Shown piece by piece: positions 24,575 through 32,650 of a DNA stretch of 64,000 nt. Numbering within the stretch: the first letter of the stretch is position 1; each line of letters opens with the position of its first letter. The stretch is from Mycobacteriaceae bacterium (GTDB lineage Bacteria; Actinomycetota; Actinomycetes; Mycobacteriales; Mycobacteriaceae). Where the stretch lies: contig JAQYQB010000027.1 in NCBI GenBank assembly GCA_028726465.1, forward strand, positions 1 to 64,000, written 5' to 3'. Below the pieces are notes generated by a model. The model searched no databases. It was not told the DNA's origin and saw nothing but the letters and a program-made list of their open reading frames with translations. The translations under genes and the position numbers were made by a program.

Positions 24575-26251
24575 ATGTCTTCTAAAAACCGCTACACCAC
24601 GCTGTTAGCACTCGCGGCCTCGGCGGTGCTTCTTTCTTCCTGCGCGGGCGGCTCGGACGGCTCCTCGAGCGCCATCGACGTCGACCTGCAGCTGGAAGGC
24701 TCCTACAACCTGCAGGACCGCGAGAACCTGCAGGAAGGCGACGACCTGACCCTGGGCATCAGTGAGTTCTCGGAGCAGCAAAACGCCTTCAATGCAGACA
24801 TGACCGCCTACACTCGGACCTTCTGGGAGTACTACAACCCGCAGCTGTCCACCTACACCGGCGAGGGCGAATTCGTCCCGAACGCCGACTACCTGACCGA
24901 CGTGAAAGAAGAGGTCGTCGACGGCAAGACGCAGGTGACCTACACCATCAACCCGGACGCCAAGTACAACGACGGCACGGAGATTGACTGGAAGGTCTTC
25001 GAGCACACCTGGAAGTTCAACAACGGCGAGATGGACGAGCTCAACATCCACTCCACGGAGGGCTACGACAAGATCGAGTCCGTCACCCCGGGCGAGAACG
25101 ACAAGCAGGTCGTCGTGAAGTTCAAGCAGGCCTACCCGTGGTGGCAGGACACGTTCTCCTCCCTGCTGCCTCCGCAGGTCGATACCGCTGAGAAGTTCAA
25201 CGAGGCCTACGTCAACCAGCTCCACCCGGAGTGGGGCGCGGGACCGTACACCGTCGACAGCGTCGACTTCGGCGCCGGCACCGTCACCTTCACCGAAAAC
25301 GACAAGTGGTGGGGCGACAAGCCCTTCATCAAGAAGATCACCTACCGCCAGATGGAATCGCAGGCCTCCATCAACGCTTTCAAGGCCGGCGAGATCGACG
25401 CGACCAGCGTGGCCTCCAAGGAGCGCCTGGCCACCATCCAGGACATGGATGACATCGAGATCCGCGCCGCCATGCGCCCGGCCAACGTACTCTTAGTGCT
25501 GAACTCCGACGCCCCGGGCCTGGACGACATCAAGGTGCGCGAGGCCTTCATGACCGCCATCGACCGCGACCAGCTGGCCTCCATCCGCTTCAACGGCCTG
25601 GACTACGAGGAGGACCTGCCGGGCTCGTTCACCCTGTACCAGACCCAGGAGGGCTACCAGGATTCCTTCGGCGAGCTCATCTCCTTCGATCCGGAAAAGG
25701 CCAAGCAGCTGCTCGACGATGCCGGCTGGGCCCCGGGTGCCGACGGCACCCGCGAGAAGGACGGCCAGCCGCTGGCCCTGCGCTACGTGCTCACCGGCGA
25801 CGATCCGGGAATTAAGGCGGAGGCTTCCGCCACCCAGAAGATGCTGGCGGACGTCGGCATCAAGCTGGACATCGAGGAGCGCCCGTCGGCGGACTTCTCC
25901 AAGATCGTCACCAAGCACGACTTCGACATCTTCCCGATGGCTTTCGCGTCCTCCTCCCCGCTGGGCGTGGCCAGCTTCAACCAGATCTACGCCTCGGATT
26001 CGGAGCTGAACAAGTCCGGCACCGGCACCCCGGAGATGGACAAGAAGATCGAGGAGCTGGGCCAGATCGCGGACGCGAATGAGCAGACCCAGAAGGCCAA
26101 CGAGCTGGAGAAGGAGGCGCTGTCGAGCTTCGGCATCATGCCGCTGATGAACGGCCCGGAGATGGTGGCCACCAACCCGAAGCTGGCCAACTTCGGCGCC
26201 AAGTCCCTGGGCAGCGTCGAGGTCGAAAACGTCGGCTACGTCAAGGAATAG
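24575..26251 (+). CDS. Solute-binding lipoprotein, family 5 (DppA/OppA)
   Basis: This is a 558-residue extracytoplasmic binding protein anchored by a lipobox LSSC (Cys about residue 23). It has the family 5 stretches 'TYTINPDAKYNDGTEIDWKV' near 128-147, 'VREAFMTAIDRDQLA' near 321-335 and a long acidic ligand-binding body. It is last in the operon, 94 bp after the ATPase gene, a common way to raise its level relative to the membrane parts. AAAGG lies 11 nt before the ATG. A strong terminator follows. Confidence 0.93.
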   Translation: MSSKNRYTTLLALAASAVLLSSCAGGSDGSSSAIDVDLQLEGSYNLQDRENLQEGDDLTLGISEFSEQQNAFNADMTAYTRTFWEYYNPQLSTYTGEGEFVPNADYLTDVKEEVVDGKTQVTYTINPDAKYNDGTEIDWKVFEHTWKFNNGEMDELNIHSTEGYDKIESVTPGENDKQVVVKFKQAYPWWQDTFSSLLPPQVDTAEKFNEAYVNQLHPEWGAGPYTVDSVDFGAGTVTFTENDKWWGDKPFIKKITYRQMESQASINAFKAGEIDATSVASKERLATIQDMDDIEIRAAMRPANVLLVLNSDAPGLDDIKVREAFMTAIDRDQLASIRFNGLDYEEDLPGSFTLYQTQEGYQDSFGELISFDPEKAKQLLDDAGWAPGADGTREKDGQPLALRYVLTGDDPGIKAEASATQKMLADVGIKLDIEERPSADFSKIVTKHDFDIFPMAFASSSPLGVASFNQIYASDSELNKSGTGTPEMDKKIEELGQIADANEQTQKANELEKEALSSFGIMPLMNGPEMVATNPKLANFGAKSLGSVEVENVGYVKE

Positions 26252-26275
26252 CCGCCTAGGGCCCGGAAAACGCCG

Positions 26276-26327
26276 AACACCCGCCCGCTGCCTCCTAGGA
26301 ACTAGGAGAGCTAGCGAGCGGGTGTTT
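26276..26327. terminator. Shared terminator between the dpp operon and pflA
   Basis: AACACCCGC..CGCT pairs with AGCG..GCGGGTGTT. It is followed by TTTG on the plus strand, and on the minus strand by TTCGGCG. An inner CTCCTAG/CTAGGAG stem adds strength. Confidence 0.8.
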
Positions 26328-26343
26328 GTGGGTTATAAGGGAA

Positions 26344-27213
26344 TTAGTAGACCGTGAAGCCTTTGGCTCGGAAGACGTCGCGGATAGCTTCGACGTCCTC
26401 TGCAGCCGGGGGCTTAGTGTCTTCCAGTGTGTAGGGATAACCCAGCTCACGCCACTTGTCGGCGCCCATGTTATGGAACGGAAGGACCTCAACGCGTTCC
26501 ACGTTGTTGGGCCACCGTGCCACGATATTGGCGACGTTTTGGACGTTTTCCGGGCTATCCGTCAGGTCGGGGACGACCACAAAGCGGATCCACACCGGCT
26601 TGTTTGCCGCCGCGAGCCGGTCACCGAAGTCGATGGTCGGCTGCAGCTCACGCCGCGTGACTTCTTTGTAAGTCTTCTCATCGCCTGCCTTGACATCCAG
26701 CAGAACCAGGTCGATGTTGTCCAGGTCCTCGTCACGCACGCGCGCCCCGAGGAAACCGGAGGTATCGATGGTGGTGTGGATGCCGGCATCGTGCACTTCC
26801 TTGAGCACCCGGCGGGTGAACGCCGTCTGGAACAGCGCCTCCCCGCCCGAGATGGTCAACCCGCCATTGGAAGCGTCGAAGATGGGCTTGTAGCGCTTGA
26901 CGCGCTTGACCACGTCTTCGACCTTCTCCAGGGAGCCGGTCTTCATCTCGAAGGTGTCAGGATTGTGGCAGTACTGGCAGCGGAGCGGGCAACCGGACAT
27001 GAACATCGTCATGCGGGTACCCGGCCCGTCGACCGAGGTCACCAGTTCCCACGAGTGCACCAAGCCGACGTCGCCAGTGCGGCGGGCTTCCATGAGCTCG
27101 GGGCGGGTGATTTGGTCGAGTTCGTTGTCCCCACCCAGGCCCGCGGCGACGCCGCGTACCTTTTCGCCTTCTTCTGGTTGGAGGGTAACAACACCAGTAA
27201 CGCCATCAGCCAT
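26344..27213 (-). CDS. pflA: Pyruvate formate-lyase activating enzyme
   Basis: This radical SAM enzyme generates the glycyl radical on pyruvate formate-lyase. The 289-residue protein has the CxxxCxxC cluster motif in 'SGCPLRCQYCHNP' (about residues 78-90), 'TISGGEALFQ' and 'LLDVKAGDE'. Residues 1-55 are an extra segment ahead of the usual 'VHSWELVTSVDGPGTR' start of E. coli PflA, so the family core begins near residue 52. The ATG lies 5 nt after the grcA stop. It is the last gene of the pflB-grcA-pflA operon. Confidence 0.95.
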   Translation of the reverse strand: MADGVTGVVTLQPEEGEKVRGVAAGLGGDNELDQITRPELMEARRTGDVGLVHSWELVTSVDGPGTRMTMFMSGCPLRCQYCHNPDTFEMKTGSLEKVEDVVKRVKRYKPIFDASNGGLTISGGEALFQTAFTRRVLKEVHDAGIHTTIDTSGFLGARVRDEDLDNIDLVLLDVKAGDEKTYKEVTRRELQPTIDFGDRLAAANKPVWIRFVVVPDLTDSPENVQNVANIVARWPNNVERVEVLPFHNMGADKWRELGYPYTLEDTKPPAAEDVEAIRDVFRAKGFTVY

Positions 27214-27218
27214 GGTTT

Positions 27219-27470
27219 TTACGAACCCTGGTGGAAGGTACGGGAGATGACGTCCAGCTGCTGTTCCTTGGTCAGCTTGACGAAGTTGACGGCGTAGCCG
27301 GAGACGCGAACGGTCAGGTTCGGGTACTTCTCCGGGTGCTCAACTGCGTCCTCCAGAGTGGACTTGTCCAGGACGTTGATGTTGGCGTGGTACAGGCCGG
27401 AGTCCATGTTGTGCTCTGCACGACGGGACTTCATTGCCTCGAGACGCTGGTCGAAAGTCGGGGTTGCCAT
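27219..27470 (-). CDS. grcA: Stand-alone glycyl radical subunit of pyruvate formate-lyase
   Basis: The 83-residue protein is the C-terminal radical domain of PFL as a separate gene. After a 25-residue helix-like N-terminus come '[17 protein letters not shown]', 'HPEKYPNLT' and the glycyl radical motif RVSGYAV with Gly58, then '[14 protein letters not shown]'. It corresponds to the last 60 or so residues of E. coli PFL and to the end of YfiD/GrcA. An AAGGAG eight nt before the ATG shows independent translation. It is in the same frame as pflB, with only one TAA (27510-27512) between them. The neighbouring core lacks its own radical domain, so this subunit is essential rather than a spare part. 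Confidence 0.95.
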   Translation of the reverse strand: MATPTFDQRLEAMKSRRAEHNMDSGLYHANINVLDKSTLEDAVEHPEKYPNLTVRVSGYAVNFVKLTKEQQLDVISRTFHQGS

Positions 27471-27509
27471 GATGATTTCTCCTTCTACGAGATTGGGTTT
27501 TGGGTGGTC

Positions 27510-29597
27510 TTACTTGTCCATGATGAAGCCGGCGTCCAGGACGCCCACCAGGTTGGTGATGCGCTCATCCGGGGTACGGCCCAGGCCAGACGGCGTGATG
27601 GTGTTGGTCAGCGAGATGCCGTCCAACGCATCCTTGTAGTCCAGCTTACCGACGGACAGCATGGAAGCGACCATGCCGTGGCTGTCGGCGCCGTTCTCCG
27701 GGTTTGCGCCCGGCGCGAACGGGGTGCCGGCCTCGTGGCCTGACGGGAAGGCGCCAGTGGCCTTGCCGTAGACCACGTTCGAGGTGATGGTCAGCACCGA
27801 CTGGGTCGGGATGGCGTTGCGGTACATCGGGATGGCCTTAATCTTTTCCATCACGGTGTGGACGATGGTTGCGGCGATGTCGTCGGCGCGGTCGTCGTCG
27901 TTGCCGTAGACCGGGAAATCGCCCTCGGTCTTGTAGTCCACAATCAGGCCGGTCTCATCCCGAACCGGGGTGACCTTGGCGTACTTGATGGCGGACAGGG
28001 AGTCGGCCACAATCGACAGGCCGGCGATACCGCAGCCCATCGAGCGCACGATATCGGAGTCGTGCAGAGCCATCTCAATGGACTCGTAGGCGTACTTGTC
28101 GTGGCTGTAGTGGATGATGTTCAGGGCCTCGACGTAGGTGCCGACGACCCAGTCGAGCATCTCCTCGTACTTCTGCCAGACCTCATCGAAGTCCAGCGGC
28201 TCGTCGCCCTGGATGGCGTCGTAGCCTTCCACGACCTGCTTGCCGCTGACCTCGTCGCGGCCGCCGTTGATGGCGTACAGCAGAGCCTTGGCAGCGTTGA
28301 CGCGGGCGCCGAAGAACTGCATCTGCTTGCCGACGCGCATCGGGGACACGCAGCACGCGATGGCGGCGTCGTCGCCCCACTGCTCACGAATCTGGCGGTC
28401 GGACTCGTACTGGATGGACGAGGTCTCAATCGAGATGTGGGCGCAGAACTTCTTGTAGCCTTCCGGCAGCTTCGGGTCCCAGAAGATGGTGATGTTCGGC
28501 TCCGGGGACGGCCCCAGGTTAATCAGGGTCTGGAGCAGGCGGAAGGAGGTCTTGGTGACCAGCGGGCGACCGTCGTCGCCGAAGCCGGCGTCGGACCAGG
28601 TGGCCCAGTACGGGTCGCCGGAGAAGATCTGGTCGTAGTCCTCGGTGCGCAGGAAGCGGACGATGCGCAGCTTCATGACCAGCGCGTCGATGATTTCCTG
28701 GGCGTCTTCCTCGGTGATGGTGCCGTTGGCCAGGTCGCGCTCGAAGTAGCAGTCGAAGAACGCGGACAGGCGGCCGATGGACATGGCGGCGCCGTCCTGG
28801 GACTTGATGGAGCCCAGGTAGCCGAAGTAGGTCCACTGGACAGCTTCCTGCGCGGTGGTAGCCGGGCCGGAGATGTCGAAGCCGTACTGCTCGGCCATGA
28901 CCTTCAGCTTCTTCAGAGCCTTGATCTGCTCGGAGTGCTCCTCACGGAAGCGAGCCCAGTGCTCGGAGAAGCCGGCGTCGGCGACGGAGTCTCGGGAAGC
29001 CTGCTTTTCCTCGATGAGGTAGTCGACACCGTAGAGGGCCACGCGGCGGTAGTCGCCGATGATGCGGCCGCGGCCGTAGGCGTCCGGCAGGCCCGTAATG
29101 ATGTGGGAGGAACGGGCAGCGCGGATGCGCGGGGTGTAGATGTCGAAGACGCCGTCGTTGTGGGTCTTGCGGTAGCGGGTGAAGATCTTCTCGACCTCCG
29201 GGTCCACTTCCTTGCCCGCTTCCTTGATGGCCTGCTTGACCATGCGCCAGCCGCCGAACGGCATCATGGCGCGCTTCAGCGGGGTATCGGTCTGCAGACC
29301 GACGATGACGTTGTCATCCTCGGAGATGTAGCCGGCCGGGAAGGCGTCGATGTCGGACGGGGTGTGGGTGTCGACGTCGAAGACGCGCTGCTTGCGCTCG
29401 ACGGACAGGTAGTTGTCTTCCAGGTGCTGGAAGGTGCGCTTGGTCTTTTCGGTCGGGCCGGCCAGGAAGGACGAATCCCCTTCGTAGGGGGTGTAGTTGC
29501 GCTGGATGAAGTCGCGCACGTCGATGCCCTCAGTCCATGGGCCGGTCTCAAAACCCTTCCAGGCATCAAACTTGAGGTCTTGGGTTGCGGTGGTCAC
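27510..29597 (-). CDS. pflB: Pyruvate formate-lyase core subunit without glycyl radical domain
   Basis: The protein cleaves pyruvate with CoA to acetyl-CoA and formate under anaerobic conditions. The 695-residue chain matches E. coli PFL throughout its barrel, including the adjacent catalytic cysteines Cys415-Cys416 in 'AIACCVSPM', 'NIIHYSHDKY', 'GIAGLSIVADSLSAIKYA' and 'IPTQSVLTITSNVVYGK'. It stops at 'NLVGVLDAGFIMDK', exactly before the radical domain, which is encoded by grcA next door. The start is GTG 29597: GGGAG lies nine nt upstream, and the reading frame before it spans the promoter palindrome and looks non-coding. It heads the pflB-grcA-pflA operon. No formate channel gene is adjacent. 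Confidence 0.95.
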   Translation of the reverse strand: MTTATQDLKFDAWKGFETGPWTEGIDVRDFIQRNYTPYEGDSSFLAGPTEKTKRTFQHLEDNYLSVERKQRVFDVDTHTPSDIDAFPAGYISEDDNVIVGLQTDTPLKRAMMPFGGWRMVKQAIKEAGKEVDPEVEKIFTRYRKTHNDGVFDIYTPRIRAARSSHIITGLPDAYGRGRIIGDYRRVALYGVDYLIEEKQASRDSVADAGFSEHWARFREEHSEQIKALKKLKVMAEQYGFDISGPATTAQEAVQWTYFGYLGSIKSQDGAAMSIGRLSAFFDCYFERDLANGTITEEDAQEIIDALVMKLRIVRFLRTEDYDQIFSGDPYWATWSDAGFGDDGRPLVTKTSFRLLQTLINLGPSPEPNITIFWDPKLPEGYKKFCAHISIETSSIQYESDRQIREQWGDDAAIACCVSPMRVGKQMQFFGARVNAAKALLYAINGGRDEVSGKQVVEGYDAIQGDEPLDFDEVWQKYEEMLDWVVGTYVEALNIIHYSHDKYAYESIEMALHDSDIVRSMGCGIAGLSIVADSLSAIKYAKVTPVRDETGLIVDYKTEGDFPVYGNDDDRADDIAATIVHTVMEKIKAIPMYRNAIPTQSVLTITSNVVYGKATGAFPSGHEAGTPFAPGANPENGADSHGMVASMLSVGKLDYKDALDGISLTNTITPSGLGRTPDERITNLVGVLDAGFIMDK

Positions 29598-29620
29598 TAT
29601 CGGTGACTCCCTTCTGTATC

Positions 29621-29636
29621 TATAAGTTCCCTTATA
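29621..29636. promoter_or_regulatory. Palindrome TATAAG-N4-CTTATA at the pfl promoter
   Basis: This perfect 6-4-6 palindrome ends 24 bp before the pflB start. Its left arm on the minus strand could also be the -10 box (TATAAG), so a bound regulator would compete with polymerase. Confidence 0.5.
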
Positions 29637-29784
29637 CCGTGGGGCGCGCTCGCCATTCCCAATTCCCAATCCACCTTGTAACCTGTATTTTTCTCGGGTT
29701 TCGATGGTCTTGAGCTTCTCTAGCGGCAAGCCCCGTTGAGTCCCAGTGTAGGGGCTTGTTAGGTGGTTACTCCAACCCAGAAAG

Positions 29785-29800
29785 TGTGCAATAGCCCACA
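29785..29800. promoter_or_regulatory. GlxR-like (CRP-type) site TGTGC-N6-CCACA
   Basis: It matches TGTGA-N6-TCACA at 8 of 10 positions. Plausible but weak. Confidence 0.3.
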
Positions 29801-29843
29801 CGTCTGATGTCTGACTCTAGTGCGCTGCTCAGGCATTTTAAGT

Positions 29844-29907
29844 AAAACGTCCGTCCGGTTTAAGCTCCGGGCGGGAGCCAGCTTTCTGGTCATAACCGGA
29901 ACGTTTT
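29844..29907 (+). promoter_or_regulatory. Inverted pair of AACCGG..ACGTTTT motifs before the permease
   Basis: AAAACGT-ccgt-CCGGTT (29844-29860) is opposed by AACCGG-a-ACGTTTT (29894-29907). An internal GCTCC/GGAGC hairpin lies between them. It is either a pair of regulator sites or, if transcribed, a branched leader RNA. Confidence 0.4.
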
Positions 29908-29998
29908 GCTGCGGTTTTCCCGAAATCTGCGCCGCCCTTCTACGCTTAGAGAGTACGAATTCAACCGTTTTTTGCTTCGCCCCACCCTGGAGGACTTC

Positions 29999-31927
29999 GT
30001 GGCTGCCCAAACTAGCACCCAGCCCAAGCGCACACACCCCGTCGACCAAGTTCCAGCCCCCGGCAAACTCGCCGCCCTAGGCCTGCAACACGTACTCGCC
30101 TTCTACGCCGGGGCGGTCATCGTCCCGCTGCTGATCGCGGGTTCCCTCAACCTGGATACCGCCACCACCATCCACCTCATCAACGCGGATCTACTCACCT
30201 GCGGTATCGCTACCATCATCCAGTCGGTGGGCATCGGCAAGCACGTGGGCGTGCGGCTGCCCATCGTCCAGGGCGTGACCACCACGGCCGTCGCGCCGAT
30301 CATCGCCATCGGGCTGGGCGCCACCGACGGGCAGGGCGGGGTGGCCTCCCTGCCGGTCATCTACGGCTCCATCATCGTCGCGGGCCTGTTCACCTTCTTC
30401 ATGGCGCCGCTGTTCGGCCGCTTCCTCCGCTACTTCCCGCCGGTGGTCACCGGCACCGTCCTGCTCGTGATGGGCACCTCCCTGCTGGCTGTGTCCGCCA
30501 ACGACTTCACCAACTACGCCGAGGGGCAGCCCGCAGCCCGCGACCTCTGGTACGGCTTCGGCACCCTGGCCGTCATCGTCCTAGTCCAGCGTTTCTTCCG
30601 CGGCTTCCTGGGCACCCTGTCGGTGCTGCTGGGCCTGGTGCTGGGCACGGGCGTGGCTCTGCTGGCCGGCGACGCGAGCTTCTCGGAAGTAGGCGAGGCC
30701 GACGCCTTCGGCATCACGACGCCGTTTTATTTCGGCCTGCCGCAGTTCGACCTGGTCGCCATCTTCTCCTTGCTGATCGTCATGGTCATCACCATGGTGG
30801 AGACCACCGGCGACGTCTTCGCCACGGGCGAGATCGTTAAAAAGCGCATCCGCCGCGCCGACGTCCAGGCCGCGCTGCGCGCCGACGGCGTGTCCACCGT
30901 CATCGGCGGCGTGATGAACTCCTTCCCCTACACCTGCTTCGCCCAGAACGTCGGCCTGGTCCGCCTGACCGGCGTGAAATCCCGCTGGGTGGCCGTGGCC
31001 GCCGCGGGCTTCATGATCGTGCTGGGCCTGCTGCCCAAGGCCGGGGCCGTGGTCGCGGCGATCCCGGCGCCGGTGCTGGGTGGGGCATCGTTAGCGCTGT
31101 TCGCCAACGTCGCCTGGGTGGGCCTGCAGACCATCGCCAAGGCCGATATCAACGACGGGCGCAACGCCGTCATCGTGACCACCGCGCTGGGGCTGGCCAT
31201 GCTCGTGACCTTCAAGCCGGACATCGCGGCGGTCTTCCCGGAATGGTCGCAGACCTTCGTCTCCTCGGGCATGTCCATCGGCGCCATCACCGCCATCGGG
31301 CTGAACCTGTTGTTCTTCCACACCGGCCGCTCCCGCGGCGGGGACGTCGCCCGCACCGGCGGCACGGGCGTTTCCCTGGACGAGCTCAACGCCATGGACC
31401 GCGACAACTTCGTGGCGACCCTGCGCCCGCTGTTCAACAACGAGACCTGGCCGCTGGAAACCACCTGGGAGTCCCGCCCCTTCGACAACGTCGGGCAGCT
31501 GCGCGAGGCCATCCAGGTCGCCGTCCTCACCGCCGACGTCGAGCGCCGCGAACAGCTCATCCACGACTACCCCGCCATGGACGAGCTCCTGCTGGCCGAC
31601 GACGAGGGCGCCGCGGAGATCTCCGCCGACCGCGGCTCGCTGGGGCTCGGCGAGCTGGACGACGTCCAGACCGAGCAGATCACCCAGCTGGCCGCCGCCT
31701 ACCGCGAGCGCTTCGGCATGCCGTTTGTGGCCTACCTGGACACCAACGACACCTTCGAGCGCGTGCTGGACGCCGGCGTGCGCCGCCTGGCCAACTCCGA
31801 GCCCCAAGAACACCGCGTGGCGCTGAGCGAAATCGTCGAAATCGCCGGCGATCGCTTCGATATCCTGCTGGCCGACGCCAACCCCATCCGCTCGGCGTGG
31901 GACCGGAAATTCACCGAAGTCGAGTAA
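29999..31927 (+). CDS. NCS2 purine/xanthine permease fused to an OHCU-decarboxylase-like domain
   Basis: Residues 1 to about 455 form an NCS2 transporter of the xanthine/urate/uracil group (12-14 membrane helices; 'GLQHVLAFYAG', 'GVTTTAVAP', 'VETTGDVFATGE', 'SFPYTCFAQNVGLV'). Residues about 460-642 align with 2-oxo-4-hydroxy-4-carboxy-5-ureidoimidazoline decarboxylase, the last step from urate to allantoin. Landmarks are 'LNAMDRDNFVATLRPLF', 'RPFDNVGQLREA', 'YRERFGMPFVAYL' and 'ALSEIVEIAGDRF'. The expected His-Pro (KKHP in Bacillus PucL) reads HDYP, so the catalytic His is replaced by Tyr. The start GTG 29999 has GGAGGA five nt upstream. A perfect 18-bp terminator follows. Confidence 0.85.
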   Translation: MAAQTSTQPKRTHPVDQVPAPGKLAALGLQHVLAFYAGAVIVPLLIAGSLNLDTATTIHLINADLLTCGIATIIQSVGIGKHVGVRLPIVQGVTTTAVAPIIAIGLGATDGQGGVASLPVIYGSIIVAGLFTFFMAPLFGRFLRYFPPVVTGTVLLVMGTSLLAVSANDFTNYAEGQPAARDLWYGFGTLAVIVLVQRFFRGFLGTLSVLLGLVLGTGVALLAGDASFSEVGEADAFGITTPFYFGLPQFDLVAIFSLLIVMVITMVETTGDVFATGEIVKKRIRRADVQAALRADGVSTVIGGVMNSFPYTCFAQNVGLVRLTGVKSRWVAVAAAGFMIVLGLLPKAGAVVAAIPAPVLGGASLALFANVAWVGLQTIAKADINDGRNAVIVTTALGLAMLVTFKPDIAAVFPEWSQTFVSSGMSIGAITAIGLNLLFFHTGRSRGGDVARTGGTGVSLDELNAMDRDNFVATLRPLFNNETWPLETTWESRPFDNVGQLREAIQVAVLTADVERREQLIHDYPAMDELLLADDEGAAEISADRGSLGLGELDDVQTEQITQLAAAYRERFGMPFVAYLDTNDTFERVLDAGVRRLANSEPQEHRVALSEIVEIAGDRFDILLADANPIRSAWDRKFTEVE

Positions 31928-31935
31928 TAAGACGC

Positions 31936-31977
31936 AAAAATACCGAGGCCATCTGGTGCGATGGCCTCGGTATTTTT
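31936..31977. terminator. Bidirectional terminator after the permease gene
   Basis: A perfect 18-bp inverted repeat (31936-31953 with 31960-31977) has A5 at one end and T5 at the other. It separates the permease from tRNA-Leu. Confidence 0.95.
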
Positions 31978-31988
31978 CTGTGCAGTGG

Positions 31989-32071
31989 TGCGCCCGGTGA
32001 GACTTGAACTCACACGTCCTTCGGACACTAGAACCTAAATCTAGCGCGTCTGCCAATTCCGCCACGGGCGC
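31989..32071 (-). tRNA. tRNA-Leu (anticodon TAG)
   Basis: The acceptor stem GCGCCCG pairs with CGGGCGC. The anticodon arm is CTAGA / TTTAGGT / TCTAG (anticodon TAG). A long variable arm typical of class II tRNA is present. CCA is not fully encoded (ACC then A). Confidence 0.95.
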
Positions 32072-32170
32072 GCAATGCGAATGATACTACCGGATTGATT
32101 CCGGCGAGTTCTAATCGGGGCGGCGGGCGTTTTCGCTCACTAATGACTTTGGCGCGCCGCGGCCAGTGGG

Positions 32171-32176
32171 TAGGCT
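32171..32176 (+). promoter_or_regulatory. -10 box TAGGCT before 32184
   Basis: It is 7 nt before the GTG at 32184, a leaderless arrangement. Confidence 0.55.
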
Positions 32177-32183
32177 AGGACTC

Positions 32184-32606
32184 GTGAGCACGCAAGAGAC
32201 CGGCAAGCGCCAGAGGATCCGAGTGCGGTGGTGGCATATTGTCCTCATCGCCGTGCTCGTGGTCGCCTTCTTCGCGCTCGCCTACTGGCAGTGGACCCGC
32301 TTCCAGTCCGGTTCCGGCACCTTCCAGAACCTGGGCTACGCCCTCCAGTGGCCGCTGTTCGCGGCGTTCGTCATCTACGCCTACCGGACCGCGCTGCGCA
32401 GCGAGAACGAGCGCATCGCCGCCGAAAACGAGGCGGAGGACCTCGACGGGTTCGCCTACGAGGCCCCAGAGGTCACCAAATCCAAGCCGACCACCATCGA
32501 CGAGGACTTCCTCCCCCACCGGCCGCAGCTCGACGTCGAGGAATTCAACGCGCTCAACCGCCCGCGCCGCGGGCACCACGAGGTCAACCCTGACCTCGAC
32601 CGCTAA
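32184..32606 (+). CDS. LprD-like small membrane protein
   Basis: The 140-residue protein has two membrane helices (about 17-36 and 52-70) around a conserved 'YWQWTRFQSGSGTFQNLGYALQWP' segment (read as two overlapping parts), then an acidic cytoplasmic tail with many Glu and Pro. It resembles the mycobacterial LprD/Rv1343c product recalled from the same cluster, where it is next to the DUF3817 gene as here. There is no lipobox. Function is unknown. Confidence 0.7.
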   Translation: MSTQETGKRQRIRVRWWHIVLIAVLVVAFFALAYWQWTRFQSGSGTFQNLGYALQWPLFAAFVIYAYRTALRSENERIAAENEAEDLDGFAYEAPEVTKSKPTTIDEDFLPHRPQLDVEEFNALNRPRRGHHEVNPDLDR

Positions 32607-32638
32607 GGCCTGTCCGGCACGACAATTGAAAGCTAAGC

Positions 32639-32644
32639 TAGATT
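32639..32644 (+). promoter_or_regulatory. -10 box TAGATT before 32651
   Basis: It is 6 nt before the ATG at 32651. Confidence 0.55.
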
Positions 32645-32650
32645 ACCGCT

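Larger units (their letters stand above)
29598..29998. other. Divergent intergenic region pflB / NCS2 permease
   Basis: This 401-bp region holds the palindrome at 29621-29636, a GlxR-like site at 29785-29800, an inverted motif pair at 29844-29907, a TACGCT -10-like box at 29941-29946 for the permease gene and a GGAGGA ribosome site before the GTG at 29999. I see no gene. Confidence 0.65.

Noticed and set aside
27471..27512. grcA as a simple frameshift or sequencing break of pflB
   Set aside because: The two genes are in the same frame, separated by a true TAA. The 39-nt gap contains a strong AAGGAG correctly placed for the ATG of grcA, and the extra N-terminal helix fits a stand-alone protein. 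A base error at the TAA cannot be excluded without reads.
29598..29801. N-terminal extension of pflB to 29801
   Set aside because: The extra residues are not PFL-like, and the DNA contains the promoter palindrome and the ribosome site for GTG 29597.
31370..31927. STAS or CBS regulatory domain on the permease
   Set aside because: The spacing of RPF, FGMPF and the late Ile-Ala helix matches OHCU decarboxylase rather than STAS or CBS.
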